DNA from: Hyphomicrobiales bacterium
GTDB lineage: Bacteria > Pseudomonadota > Alphaproteobacteria > Rhizobiales > OSC116
Assembly (NCBI GenBank): GCA_013214705.1
Contig: JABSRZ010000004.1
Coordinates: 186,001-250,000, forward strand
Direction of reading: 5' to 3'
DNA length: 64,000 nt
Positions 8,522 to 17,456 of the stretch are shown piece after piece; within the stretch, counting starts at the first letter, position 1, and each line of letters opens with the position of its first letter. Under the pieces are notes generated by a model. It was given only the letters and a program-made list of their open reading frames with translations. It was not told the origin of the DNA and did not search any database. Made by a program: the position numbers and the translations under genes.

Positions 8522-8695
8522 GCTCTGGAAGTTTGCATTTATACGTTCGGCTTCGCCTCTCTGTTGACACTTGCGTGCGCTCGACTGCGTCTCGCTAGCC
8601 GCCGCGCGGGTGGCCGCGGATTATGCCTTACGGCTTCTGGGCGCACTCGCCGAATCGCAGGGGTGCTTGTGGGCAAACGGAACTCACAATGCGCG
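8522..8695 (+). repeat. Dispersed ~170-bp repeat, copy 3
   Basis: This copy parallels copy 2 about 220 bp downstream and is closer to copy 1 in its 3' half (CTTCTGGGCGCACTCGCCG then AATCGCAGGGGTGCTTG). It lies between copy 2 and the end of aroA (8712). The 57-bp spacer 8465-8521 holds nothing recognisable. Short open frames across it on both strands are artefacts of the GC-rich repeat. Confidence 0.85.
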
Positions 8696-8711
8696 GCTAT
8701 CAACACTCCAC

Positions 8712-10043
8712 CTAAACCGCCACACTCCGCAAACCCACGCTGGACATGACTTCCCAATAATTTGGAAAAGTTTTTTCGACGCATTTGGGGTTTTCAATTG
8801 TGATGCCATCCAGCTTAATACCCGCCAAGGCGAAGCTCATGGCAATGCGGTGATCGCGCGCGGTTTTGATGAAGCTAACTTCACCATCTGGTCGTAAATT
8901 CGGGTCGGCATGGACAATTAAGTCATCACCCTCTATTGTCGCCAGGCCTTGCTTAATCGCGTTTAGACCTGCCGCCATCACTTCGACACGGTCGCACTCT
9001 TTAACCCGCAAATTGGCAATGCCGACAAACCGCACCGGCACATTGTTGAACGCCGCCACCACCGCCAAAGCTGGCACGGCATCTTGCATTTGTTCGCCAT
9101 TAATCACGCTCGGCATGTTGGGAAACATATCAAACAGGGTTTTGGATTTTGCATCTGGTTGGGCGGTGGTTTCAAGGCTTAAATTTTTAGCTTCGACATC
9201 GCCATTGGTTAAGGCATTTGCGCCCCAAATATAGGTGCAAGATGAGTAATCTGGCTCGACAATATAGGCGCTGCGGCCATATTCGGCAGGTTTTACCAGC
9301 CAACTATTGCCATTGGCCGATGTCACTTTCGCGCCAAATTCCTGCATCATTTTAGAAGTGATTTCGACATAGCCAAAACCGCCAATTTTCACATTGCCAG
9401 ACAGGCTGATTTTAAGCCCATTTTTAAGTTTTGGTGCCACCATCATCAGTGCCGAAACATATTGGCTAGACAAGCCGCCATCAATTTGGATCGCCGATTT
9501 TAGCGCGGCATTGGCTTGTCCATGCACAGTAACCGGCAGGCAACCGGTCGGACTGGTGGCTTTAATGCCCAAAGTGTTGAGCGCATCAATTAACGGCTTA
9601 ATCGGCCGTTTTTGCATATCTTCATCGCCATTTATCACCACTTTGCCATTGGCCAAGCTAGCCGCTGCGGTTAAAAACCGCGCCGCCGTGCCAGCATTGC
9701 CGACATATAATGGCTCATTAGGTGCGGATAATTTGCCGTTGCTTTGAATGGTTATTTTATCGGCGTTTAACTGGCTAATTTTTACGCCCATTTTGCGCAA
9801 TGCCGCGGCCATATAAATCGTATCATCACTTACCAAACAACCGCTTAGCTCTGTTGTGCCGTTAGACAATGCAGCCAGCAACAGCGCGCGGTTAGAAAGG
9901 GATTTAGAGCCTGAAATTGTGACCAAGCCATTTAATGATTGTGAAGGACGAACGATTTTTACAGCCTGTTGAGGTTCTGTAAGTTTGTTCAATTTTTTAT
10001 CTTTTCTACTTTTGATCGGTGTTTTACCGACCTGATTAGGCAA
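8712..10043 (-). CDS. aroA: 3-phosphoshikimate 1-carboxyvinyltransferase (EPSP synthase)
   Basis: Catalyses the sixth step of the shikimate pathway, joining PEP to shikimate-3-phosphate. Visible motifs are SGSKSLSNRALLLAAL (phosphate and PEP binding), GNAGTAARFLTAA, MQKRPIKPLIDAL, SSQYVSALMM, the catalytic-Asp region MQDAVPAL, LRVKECDR and DHRIAMSFAL. NAGTA-R-FLT, SSQYVS and RVKEC-R recall the EPSPS domain of fungal AROM proteins rather than a typical rhizobial AroA. The start is uncertain: no ATG occurs before the family-conserved region. TTG at 10043 lacks a clear ribosome site, and TTG at 9992 (AAAAAATTG) is an alternative giving 426 residues. The 3' end adjoins repeat copy 3. Confidence 0.92.
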   Translation of the reverse strand: MPNQVGKTPIKSRKDKKLNKLTEPQQAVKIVRPSQSLNGLVTISGSKSLSNRALLLAALSNGTTELSGCLVSDDTIYMAAALRKMGVKISQLNADKITIQSNGKLSAPNEPLYVGNAGTAARFLTAAASLANGKVVINGDEDMQKRPIKPLIDALNTLGIKATSPTGCLPVTVHGQANAALKSAIQIDGGLSSQYVSALMMVAPKLKNGLKISLSGNVKIGGFGYVEITSKMMQEFGAKVTSANGNSWLVKPAEYGRSAYIVEPDYSSCTYIWGANALTNGDVEAKNLSLETTAQPDAKSKTLFDMFPNMPSVINGEQMQDAVPALAVVAAFNNVPVRFVGIANLRVKECDRVEVMAAGLNAIKQGLATIEGDDLIVHADPNLRPDGEVSFIKTARDHRIAMSFALAGIKLDGITIENPKCVEKTFPNYWEVMSSVGLRSVAV

Positions 10044-10098
10044 TTGAGGTCAATTTATAGGATTATGCCCGATAAATCAACCTCAAAACCCAAACTCA

Positions 10099-13000
10099 TC
10101 AGCTGGCAACATCTATGGTTAGCACCAAGTCATGCGCCTCGACCCGCTTGCCTGCCGGCAATATAATATCGTTGACCACGCCATCGACCTCGGCGTAAAC
10201 CGCGGTTTCCATTTTCATCGCTTCCATGATGAATAACCGGTCGCCTTTGGCCACTATATCGCCTTTGTTAACCGCAAAATTGGCCACCAAACCTGGCATC
10301 GGCGCGCCGACATGGCCTGAATTGTTGGCATCGGCTTTGAGGGTTTTATGCACTTCGCCAATGCGCTCATGGTCCTCTAGCCGCACGGTGCGGGGTTGGC
10401 CATTTAACTCAAAAAACACTTTGCGCATGCCATCTTCATCGACATCACCTAACGCCAAATAACGGATGATGAGGGTTTTACCGCGCTCCATTTCGACCGA
10501 AACTTCGCGGCCAGACTCCAAACCATAGAAAAATACATCGGTCGGTAAGACAGATATATTGCCATAATCGCGTCTGCGCGCCATATAATCTTTAAACACT
10601 TGCGGATACATGAGATGCGAAGCCAGCTCGGCATCGCTGATTTTATAATCGACCAGCTCCTCGACCATTTTGCGTTCGGCAACCAAATCTACTGGTGCGA
10701 GTGACGCGCCCGGTCGCTCGGTAAGTGGGGTCTCGCCTTTAAGCACTTTTTTCTGCAAGGCTTTAGGAAAGCCGCCGACAGGTTGGCCTAAATCGCCTTT
10801 GAAAAACTCAATAACCGATGCGGGGAAGGCAATGTCCCTATCTGGATCTTGCACCTGTTCGACCGTTAGTTCGCTGGTCATCATATAAAGTGCCATATCG
10901 CCAACCACTTTAGAACTTGGTGTTACCTTGACAATATTGCCAAACATTTCGTTCACATCGGCGTACATTTTGGCGACTAAAGGCCATTTTTGCTCTAGCC
11001 CCAAACCGCGCGCTTGCTCTTTAAGGTTGGTATATTGGCCGCCCGGCATTTCATGTTTGTAAACATCTGACGCGCCAGATTTTATGCCCGCTTCAAACCC
11101 GGAATAATGGCGTCTTACGTCTTCCCAATAGTTGTTAATGCTAATTAACGCATCATCATTTAACCCTGTAGGGCGATCCGTGTGTTTTAATGCGCTATGA
11201 ATTGAGCCTAGATTAGGCTGGCTGGTGAGGCCAGACATGATATCAAATGCAACATCGACAGCATCGACCCCAGCATCGACCGCGGCCAACACACTAGCGG
11301 CCGCAATGCCGCTGGTATCATGGGTATGGAAGTGCAAAGGCAAGCTAATTTCTTGCTTTAAGGTGGTTATCAGCAACCGTGCGGCATCGGGTTTTACCAA
11401 GCCGGCCATGTCTTTAATGGCGATGATATGCGCGCCAGCAGCCTCGAGCTGTTTGGCCATATCGACATAATAATCTAATGTATATTTAACTTCTTTCGGG
11501 TTGGTTAAATCGCCACTATAGCAAATGGCGGCTTCGCATATTTTGCCACTTTCGACCACAGCGTCCATCGCCACCCGCATATTTTCGACCCAGTTTAAGC
11601 TATCAAACACCCTAAACACATCGACACCTTCTTTGGCGGCTTGTTGCACAAAATATTTAACCACATTATCCGGGTAGTTTTTATAGCCCACGCCATTGCT
11701 ACCGCGCAGCAACATTTGCAACATAACATTCGGCACGGCCTCGCGTAGCTCGTTCAAACGCCGCCATGGGCATTCGGTTAAAAACCGCATTGCCACGTCA
11801 AATGTCGCGCCGCCCCAACATTCGAGCGAAAATAAATTCGGCAAATGCTCGGCATAATAAGGCGCAATGGAGGTGATATCTTTTGAGCGCATACGCGTGG
11901 CAAACAGGCTTTGATGCGCATCACGCATGGTGGTGTCGGTAATCAGCGTATTGGTTTGCGCCAACATCCATTTAGACACCGCTTCTGCACCTTGGGTTTC
12001 GAGCAGGTTTTTTGTGCCATTGGCCAATACCGCACTGCGGGTGGATTTTGGCACTTTAATGGCCGGTGGGTTATTGGGCACAGGGCGGCCTTTGACCTCA
12101 TCATTGCCATTAACAATGACATTGCCCATAAAGTTTAACAACCTTGTGGCGCGGTCTTTGCGGGTTGGGAAATCGAACAAGCTCGGGGTCTGGTCGATAA
12201 ATCTGGTGGTATAATTGCCAGTGGCAAAATCTGGATGGTTTATGAGTTTTTCTAAAAACTGCAAATTGGTCGAAACGCCGCGAATTCTAAACTCACGCAA
12301 CGCCCTATCCATACGGCGGATGGTTTCTCTGGGCGTTGAGCCCCAAGCGGTTACTTTTTCGAGCATGCTATCGTAAAACGGGGTGATAACCGCGCCGGAA
12401 AACGCCGTGCCGCCATCTAACCGTATGCCAAAACCTGTGGCACCACGGTAGGCGGTGATGCGGCCATAATCTGGCACGAAATTCTGCAACGGGTCTTCGG
12501 TGGTTAAGCGGCATTGCAAGGCATGGCCATTTAATTTAATTTCGGCTTGCGGCGGCACACCGGTTTCTTTGACCTGCCCAACACGGCCGCCTTGGGCGAT
12601 GCGAATTTGTGCCTTAACAATGTCAATGCCGGTTACTTCTTCGGTAACTGTATGCTCCACCTGTACGCGCGGGTTGACCTCGATAAAATAGAATTGCCCA
12701 TCATCGACATCCCATAAAAATTCGACAGTGCCGGCATTTTCATAGCCCGCGCTTTTCATCAATTGATGTGCCGATGCGCAAATGGCTTCGCGTTCATCAT
12801 CACTTAAATAGGGTGCGGGGGCGCGTTCCACCACTTTTTGGTTACGGCGTTGCATCGAGCATTCGCGCTCGAACAAATGCACCACATTGCCATAATGGTC
12901 GGCCAAAATTTGCACTTCGATATGCCTTGCGCGGCGGATAAGTTTTTCCAAATAAACTTCATCATTGCCAAACGCTGCTTTGCTTTCGCGTTTGCCGCTT

Positions 13001-13560
13001 GCCACTTGCGCTTGCAATTCGCTGGCATTCTCGATAACCCGCATACCACGGCCACCGCCGCCCCATGAGGCTTTTAGCATGAGCGGATAGCCGACTTGTT
13101 CGGCCAGTTCGGCAATTTGTTCGATGGCATCAGGCAATGGCCCAGTGGCGGGTACGGTTGGCACTTTAGCCAAATCTGCTACATGCCGAGCGGAAATTTT
13201 ATTGCCAAATTTTTTCATGATGTCAGTTGAAGGGCCGATAAATTGGATGCCAGCTTGTTCGCAGGCTTCTACAAAATCGGGGTTTTCGGACAAGAAACCA
13301 TAACCCGGATGAATGGCATCGACACCAGACTCGAGTGCCAAGCGGATGATGTCTTCAATGTCTAGATAGGCTTGTACCGGGCGCTTACCCTCACCTACCA
13401 AATAGCTTTCATCGGCCTTAAACCTATGCAGCGCAAACCGATCTTCATGCGAATATATCGCCACGGTTTTGATGCCAAGTTCAGTGGCAGCGCGGCAAAT
13501 GCGAATGGCGATTTCGCTACGGTTGGCAACCAATAATTTGGAAAAAGGCTTAATAGACAT
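10099..13560 (-). CDS. pyc: Pyruvate carboxylase, single-chain
   Basis: A 1153-residue enzyme making oxaloacetate from pyruvate, ATP and bicarbonate. Domain order: biotin carboxylase (residues about 1-460; LLVANRSEIAIRI, GGGGRGMR ATP loop, EVNPRVQVEHTVTEE), carboxyltransferase (about 530-1000; DTTMRDAHQSLFATRMR, ECWGGATFD, HFHTHDTSGI), and biotinyl carrier domain (last 75 residues; FIMEAMKMET with the biotinylated Lys). The length is usual for bacterial PycA. A longer frame starts at 13593, but the ATG at 13560 (MSIKPFSK) has TTGGAGAGC upstream and matches the family start. It is transcribed alone. The 224-bp region upstream holds no gene. Confidence 0.97.
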   Translation of the reverse strand: MSIKPFSKLLVANRSEIAIRICRAATELGIKTVAIYSHEDRFALHRFKADESYLVGEGKRPVQAYLDIEDIIRLALESGVDAIHPGYGFLSENPDFVEACEQAGIQFIGPSTDIMKKFGNKISARHVADLAKVPTVPATGPLPDAIEQIAELAEQVGYPLMLKASWGGGGRGMRVIENASELQAQVASGKRESKAAFGNDEVYLEKLIRRARHIEVQILADHYGNVVHLFERECSMQRRNQKVVERAPAPYLSDDEREAICASAHQLMKSAGYENAGTVEFLWDVDDGQFYFIEVNPRVQVEHTVTEEVTGIDIVKAQIRIAQGGRVGQVKETGVPPQAEIKLNGHALQCRLTTEDPLQNFVPDYGRITAYRGATGFGIRLDGGTAFSGAVITPFYDSMLEKVTAWGSTPRETIRRMDRALREFRIRGVSTNLQFLEKLINHPDFATGNYTTRFIDQTPSLFDFPTRKDRATRLLNFMGNVIVNGNDEVKGRPVPNNPPAIKVPKSTRSAVLANGTKNLLETQGAEAVSKWMLAQTNTLITDTTMRDAHQSLFATRMRSKDITSIAPYYAEHLPNLFSLECWGGATFDVAMRFLTECPWRRLNELREAVPNVMLQMLLRGSNGVGYKNYPDNVVKYFVQQAAKEGVDVFRVFDSLNWVENMRVAMDAVVESGKICEAAICYSGDLTNPKEVKYTLDYYVDMAKQLEAAGAHIIAIKDMAGLVKPDAARLLITTLKQEISLPLHFHTHDTSGIAAASVLAAVDAGVDAVDVAFDIMSGLTSQPNLGSIHSALKHTDRPTGLNDDALISINNYWEDVRRHYSGFEAGIKSGASDVYKHEMPGGQYTNLKEQARGLGLEQKWPLVAKMYADVNEMFGNIVKVTPSSKVVGDMALYMMTSELTVEQVQDPDRDIAFPASVIEFFKGDLGQPVGGFPKALQKKVLKGETPLTERPGASLAPVDLVAERKMVEELVDYKISDAELASHLMYPQVFKDYMARRRDYGNISVLPTDVFFYGLESGREVSVEMERGKTLIIRYLALGDVDEDGMRKVFFELNGQPRTVRLEDHERIGEVHKTLKADANNSGHVGAPMPGLVANFAVNKGDIVAKGDRLFIMEAMKMETAVYAEVDGVVNDIILPAGKRVEAHDLVLTIDVAS

Positions 13561-13784
13561 ATGCTCTCCAATAAGTGTTTCGAAAAACACCAATCATCGC
13601 CAAATAAATTGACGACTATTAAAATAATTCTGTCAAATAAACCAACGTTTAGGTGACAAAACGGAATGCACTCGAACTCTTTAAATATGAGATTTAAAGA
13701 GTCTTCTCCTCAAGCAAGGCCAATGTGCAAAATGACAGCCAAAATGGCAAGCTATATTTTTATTTATATGTGTGTGGGGACAAC

Positions 13785-14786
13785 TTACAATAAGCCCTTT
13801 AGGCTTTGTCGTTTATGGCCGTTGCGGCCAATCACTGTTTCGGCGTGCAGCATGCTGTTAATGATGGCGTCTTCTATCGCGTCTATCGCGGCATCAAAAG
13901 CCGTGTCTATTTGATTTTCCGGAAAGCGTTTTATTGTGTCGATGGTTTCGACATCATGCTTTAGCTGATTGGCGGTCGAGAATGCCAAACATACATCGCC
14001 ACTGCCATGGCCTAAATGGCTGCCGGTTTTGGTCAGCCCAACCGTGGCGCGTTTGGCAAGCCGCTTTAACTGACGGGCATCCATCGGCAAATCTGTCGCC
14101 AAAATCATGATAATTGAGCCCTTATCAGCCTCATCCAGCTCAGCATTTTTAAATAATTTTTTCTTAAGCTCATCAGCCATTTTTTTACCCAGATAGGTAA
14201 AATCACGTAATCTGCCCATATTGGTTAGCACCAACGCGCCGATGGTGAAAACCTGTTCGCCAAATGTCACGATGCGGGAGGCCGAACCTATACCGCCTTT
14301 TAACTTATAAGCCGACATACCACGCCCTGCCCCAACTGAACCTTGCGAGAACGTATTTTGGGTTTTGGCCAAAGCTGCATAAACATGTTCAGCTGTTATA
14401 TGCTGGCCTCTAATGTCATTTAAATAGCCATCATTACATTCCATCACCACCGGGTTAACCGTCGCCATAGCATGAGTGCCATCGTCTGGGTTTTGCCTGA
14501 GCATATATTTAACCAAAGCATCACTTGCTATGCCGACGGACAATGTATTGGTCAGCAAAATGGGGGTTTCTAGTTGCCCCAATTCGTTAATTTGCATGCC
14601 CCCGACCGATTTACCGAACCCATTTATCACCTCGATTGCGGCCACACATTTGTTCAAAAACACATTGCCTTGATGCGGCAGCAAGGCTGTCACCCCGGTC
14701 TGCACATCGCCATTGGCCAGCGTCACATGGCCAACGCTTACGCCTTCAACATCGCTAATATTATTCAATTTACCTTTTAACATCAT
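13785..14786 (-). CDS. P1 family (DmpA/BapA-like) peptidase, self-processing Ntn hydrolase
   Basis: 333 residues. N-terminal ISDVEGVSVGHVTL, NGFGKSVGGMQINELGQLETPILLTNTLSVG, QGSVGAGRGMSAYKLKGGIGSASR and C-terminal HGSGDVCLAFSTAN are hallmarks of DmpA-type aminopeptidase/amidases. The Gly-Ser of KGSIIMILATD corresponds to the autocleavage site whose Ser becomes the N-terminal nucleophile (by family). There is no signal peptide. It starts 2 bp after the stop of the NagZ-like gene, so the pair is probably one transcript; a joint role in peptidoglycan turnover is inference. ATG at 14786 or the next codon could be the start. Confidence 0.88.
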   Translation of the reverse strand: MMLKGKLNNISDVEGVSVGHVTLANGDVQTGVTALLPHQGNVFLNKCVAAIEVINGFGKSVGGMQINELGQLETPILLTNTLSVGIASDALVKYMLRQNPDDGTHAMATVNPVVMECNDGYLNDIRGQHITAEHVYAALAKTQNTFSQGSVGAGRGMSAYKLKGGIGSASRIVTFGEQVFTIGALVLTNMGRLRDFTYLGKKMADELKKKLFKNAELDEADKGSIIMILATDLPMDARQLKRLAKRATVGLTKTGSHLGHGSGDVCLAFSTANQLKHDVETIDTIKRFPENQIDTAFDAAIDAIEDAIINSMLHAETVIGRNGHKRQSLKGLL

Positions 14787-14788
14787 CT

Positions 14789-15856
14789 TTATGGCAGTCT
14801 GTTTTTTAAGCTTTGGATACGGTTATAAGCGTTTATTATGGTTTGTTTTTCAATTTGGCCAGCCGCTACCGCTTGCTTAATGACCCCATGCACCCACGCG
14901 CCAAGCGAGCCTTTGGCGTCTTTGTTATAGGACATCATCAGCAAATCCGTACCAGCGTTTATGGCTTTAACGATGGCCACTTGTGCGGTGAAGTTTTTGG
15001 CAATCGCCCCCATCGCCATGTCATCGCTAACCACCACCCCTTCATAACCCAATTGTCCGCGCAGCACATCGGTTATGGCTTTGCGTGATAGTGAAGTTGG
15101 CACTTTGCCGTCATCACTCATGCTATCTAAAAACACATGCGCTATCATCACCATGTCGGCGGCTTGCCAGCCAATCATATAACCAAATGGGTCGAGTTCT
15201 TGGACGCGCCAACTTTGGCTGATGTCGACAAACCCGGTGTGGCTATCTTGCGCGCTGCTGCCATGACCGGGAAAATGCTTTAACGCGGTGAGCACGCCTG
15301 CCCGGTGATGTGCGTCGACAAACATAAACGCATACTGGCTGACCTGCAAAGGTTGCGCGCCGTAGGAACGCTCTAATTTGGCAATCACCGGATTGTTTAA
15401 ATTCACCTCTAAATCGACCACCGGGCCAAAATTTACATTAAACCCTACTTTTCGCAAATATTGCGCGGTTTCGAAATATTTATCATGCGCGGCTTCCTTG
15501 CTCAGCTTGGTCATTTGCTTGGCCGAAGCTAAATATGGCGCGCCAATGTCTGGCTTTAGCCGCGTCACCCGGCCGCCTTCTTGATCAATCGTCAGCAAGG
15601 TTTTGCTTGCAGATGCGGCCTGAAAAGCATTTGTGAGGCCAATAACCTGCGCCTGACTGCCAATATTATGGCCTAAAAATAACACACCACCGACTTTGCC
15701 GGCGGCAATGTCTTTAACCAAAGCCTTGGCGCTCAGCGTGTCTGCACTTTTGCCATCAAACCCGACCAGCACCATTTGGCCGATCATCTCATCTAAGCTA
15801 GCTGCGTAACTTGATGTGGTGAAAAACAACATTAAAATGATAATTAATTTGCGCAT
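14789..15856 (-). CDS. nagZ: Secreted beta-N-acetylhexosaminidase, GH3 NagZ-like
   Basis: 355 residues. The signal peptide MRKLIIILMLFFTTSSYA with an AA-S cleavage region (about residue 19) is followed by the GH3 domain. Family motifs: DQEGGRVTRLKP, the NagZ dyad loop ALKHFPGHGSSAQDSHTGF, and the nucleophile Asp in VVSDDMAMGAI. NagZ releases GlcNAc from muropeptides. The classic enzyme is cytosolic, so a clear signal peptide suggests periplasmic or lipoprotein-like placement here. TTG at 15868 would add four residues before the signal; ATG at 15856 with GGGG upstream is preferred. It is the first gene of a pair with the P1 peptidase. Confidence 0.9.
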   Translation of the reverse strand: MRKLIIILMLFFTTSSYAASLDEMIGQMVLVGFDGKSADTLSAKALVKDIAAGKVGGVLFLGHNIGSQAQVIGLTNAFQAASASKTLLTIDQEGGRVTRLKPDIGAPYLASAKQMTKLSKEAAHDKYFETAQYLRKVGFNVNFGPVVDLEVNLNNPVIAKLERSYGAQPLQVSQYAFMFVDAHHRAGVLTALKHFPGHGSSAQDSHTGFVDISQSWRVQELDPFGYMIGWQAADMVMIAHVFLDSMSDDGKVPTSLSRKAITDVLRGQLGYEGVVVSDDMAMGAIAKNFTAQVAIVKAINAGTDLLMMSYNKDAKGSLGAWVHGVIKQAVAAGQIEKQTIINAYNRIQSLKNRLP

Positions 15857-15927
15857 ATATAACCCCAATCTTCATGCCAAACGGTAGGGCAATAATGGTG
15901 ATTTGGCAACTCGTCATTCGGCAGATT

Positions 15928-16329
15928 TTATAATGCCAAACTTGGCCAAATGCCGACGAGCATCATCACCATGCCGCCCATGGCGATTGTCCAGACCAAT
16001 GAGCGCAAGCCAAAAACCGCACTCACATAAGCCGGGATATAAACCAAACGCGCCAGCACAAAAACCATGGCGCCCTGCACCGCCAAACCGCTGCTAATGC
16101 CATTCATTTCTGCCAATAATGCAAGGGCAAGAAATATCGGCATCGATTCTTTCATATTTTCGGCAGCGCGGGATAAGCGCGCATCAATAACAGAAGATTT
16201 GGCAGGTTTATCATGTGCGCCTAACCCATAGGCAATTTGTTTAATGCCGCCAGTTATGTAGCGCAAGCCTGGGGCTGACAATAATTGCACAATATAAAGT
16301 GCCAACGCCGCTAAAATCCAAAAAGTCAT
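15928..16329 (-). CDS. MAPEG family membrane protein
   Basis: 133 residues with four hydrophobic helices. The MAPEG pattern is visible: an N-terminal helix, the loop with ARLSRAAENMKESMPIFLALALLAEM (the conserved R-x-x-x-A-x-x-N-x-x-E glutathione-site pattern) and VFVLARLVYIPAYV in helix 3. Bacterial MAPEG proteins are poorly characterised relatives of microsomal glutathione transferases. It lies in the inner membrane and is a stand-alone gene by spacing. Confidence 0.85.
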   Translation of the reverse strand: MTFWILAALALYIVQLLSAPGLRYITGGIKQIAYGLGAHDKPAKSSVIDARLSRAAENMKESMPIFLALALLAEMNGISSGLAVQGAMVFVLARLVYIPAYVSAVFGLRSLVWTIAMGGMVMMLVGIWPSLAL

Positions 16330-16429
16330 ATAACATCCGATCTATTAAATTTATCTGCGTCTGCTGAAATTTTACTGACAATACACGATTTGCGAAAATA
16401 GTATAAGTGAAGCATGACCAAGATTGTAC

Positions 16430-17233
16430 CTAATCGCGCGCCGCCACCAGCGAATATAAATGGCTGGCTATTTCAAACCCAGCATCGCCATAAATCTTTG
16501 CCGCTTGGCTGCCATTTTCGGCAATGATGTATATTTCATCTGCGCCTTTATCTAGCGCATAATCGCGTATATGGGCGATCAGCGCCGAGGCATAACCCCT
16601 GCCCCGATAGGCTTTGCGGGTGGTGACCGACGCATAACGATAGATGCCGCCTTGCCAATATATGCCGGCAATGGCGGCGATTTCATCTCGATCGACATTC
16701 CAAATGGCGAAGAAATTGGCCTGTTTTGCCGCAATCGCATCCAACCTAGATTTTGTCGACCATTGGATAAATTCACGTTGTGCCTCGCCCGCATCGTCTA
16801 CATAAATATCGACCATTTGGCGAAAATCTGCGGCGATTATCGGTCTAACATTAAATTGCGGCCGCTCAATTTTAGCCGAATCTGCCACATGTTTAAGAAT
16901 CAGCTCGCACTGGAGTCCATATTTTTTATCGATATTGGGATAATTGATAAATCTTTCCGACTCCCACCGCACCACCTTTTTAACTGCCTTGGCGGCGTGC
17001 GGCGCAAGATATTGCCCCCACATAACTGCCAGCTTTTCGCCAGTTACATCTTCGCGCACATGATACAGGTCTAAACAATGGCCAAACCAATAATCGGTTT
17101 TTTCGGGGCAGACATAGCCAACTCCAAAATCATACTCGAACCAACACATGCTATCGACAAAATCGATATATTCGGTACACATGCCCCGGCTGAATTTACC
17201 CAATGCCGAAATTTCATTATAAAGTTTAAACAT
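16430..17233 (-). CDS. GNAT family N-acetyltransferase with long N-terminal domain
   Basis: 267 residues. The C-terminal half (about 130-260) is a GNAT domain with the acetyl-CoA motif VTTRKAYRGRGYASALIAHI and the terminal AAKIYGDAGFEIA strand-helix. The N-terminal 125 residues (Trp- and Tyr-rich, including VMWGQYLAPHAAKAVKKVVRWESERFI) do not match a family I know and may be a degenerate second GNAT domain. An upstream start at 17257 exists; ATG at 17233 (MFKLYNEIS) is a plausible shorter start. The substrate is unknown. Confidence 0.75.
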   Translation of the reverse strand: MFKLYNEISALGKFSRGMCTEYIDFVDSMCWFEYDFGVGYVCPEKTDYWFGHCLDLYHVREDVTGEKLAVMWGQYLAPHAAKAVKKVVRWESERFINYPNIDKKYGLQCELILKHVADSAKIERPQFNVRPIIAADFRQMVDIYVDDAGEAQREFIQWSTKSRLDAIAAKQANFFAIWNVDRDEIAAIAGIYWQGGIYRYASVTTRKAYRGRGYASALIAHIRDYALDKGADEIYIIAENGSQAAKIYGDAGFEIASHLYSLVAARD

Positions 17234-17435
17234 ATAAAAATTATAGGTGAAGACCACAACAAATCAATGCCCAAAAAGTAATCCACCACAACTCGGTTTA
17301 AACTAACCCCTCCCCGAACCAACGAAGTTGGTGAGATGGCCATTGAGGCCCGCCCGTTAGGGCGTAGCTAGAGAGCGGAGCGAACGCACGCAGTACAAGC
17401 AAAAAATCGCGCGCACAGTGTTAAAACATAAACCC

Positions 17436-17456
17436 AATAATTGCTCCGCAATTATT
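17436..17456 (-). terminator. Hairpin overlapping the leuA stop codon
   Basis: AATAATTGC, a 3-nt loop and GCAATTATT form a perfect 9-bp inverted repeat spanning the leuA stop (17452-17454). There is no strong T-run after it, so termination is plausible but not proven. The adjacent 17234-17435 spacer is GC-rich with small inverted repeats (ACCAAC-GAA-GTTGGT) and holds no gene. Confidence 0.45.

Noticed and set aside
8539-8897. ORFs of 60-110 codons across the repeats on both strands
   Set aside because: They arise from GC-rich non-coding repeat sequence and overlap aroA; no protein features.
17234-17435. Another copy of the dispersed repeat
   Set aside because: It is GC-rich with small inverted repeats but lacks the diagnostic blocks of the 170-bp family.
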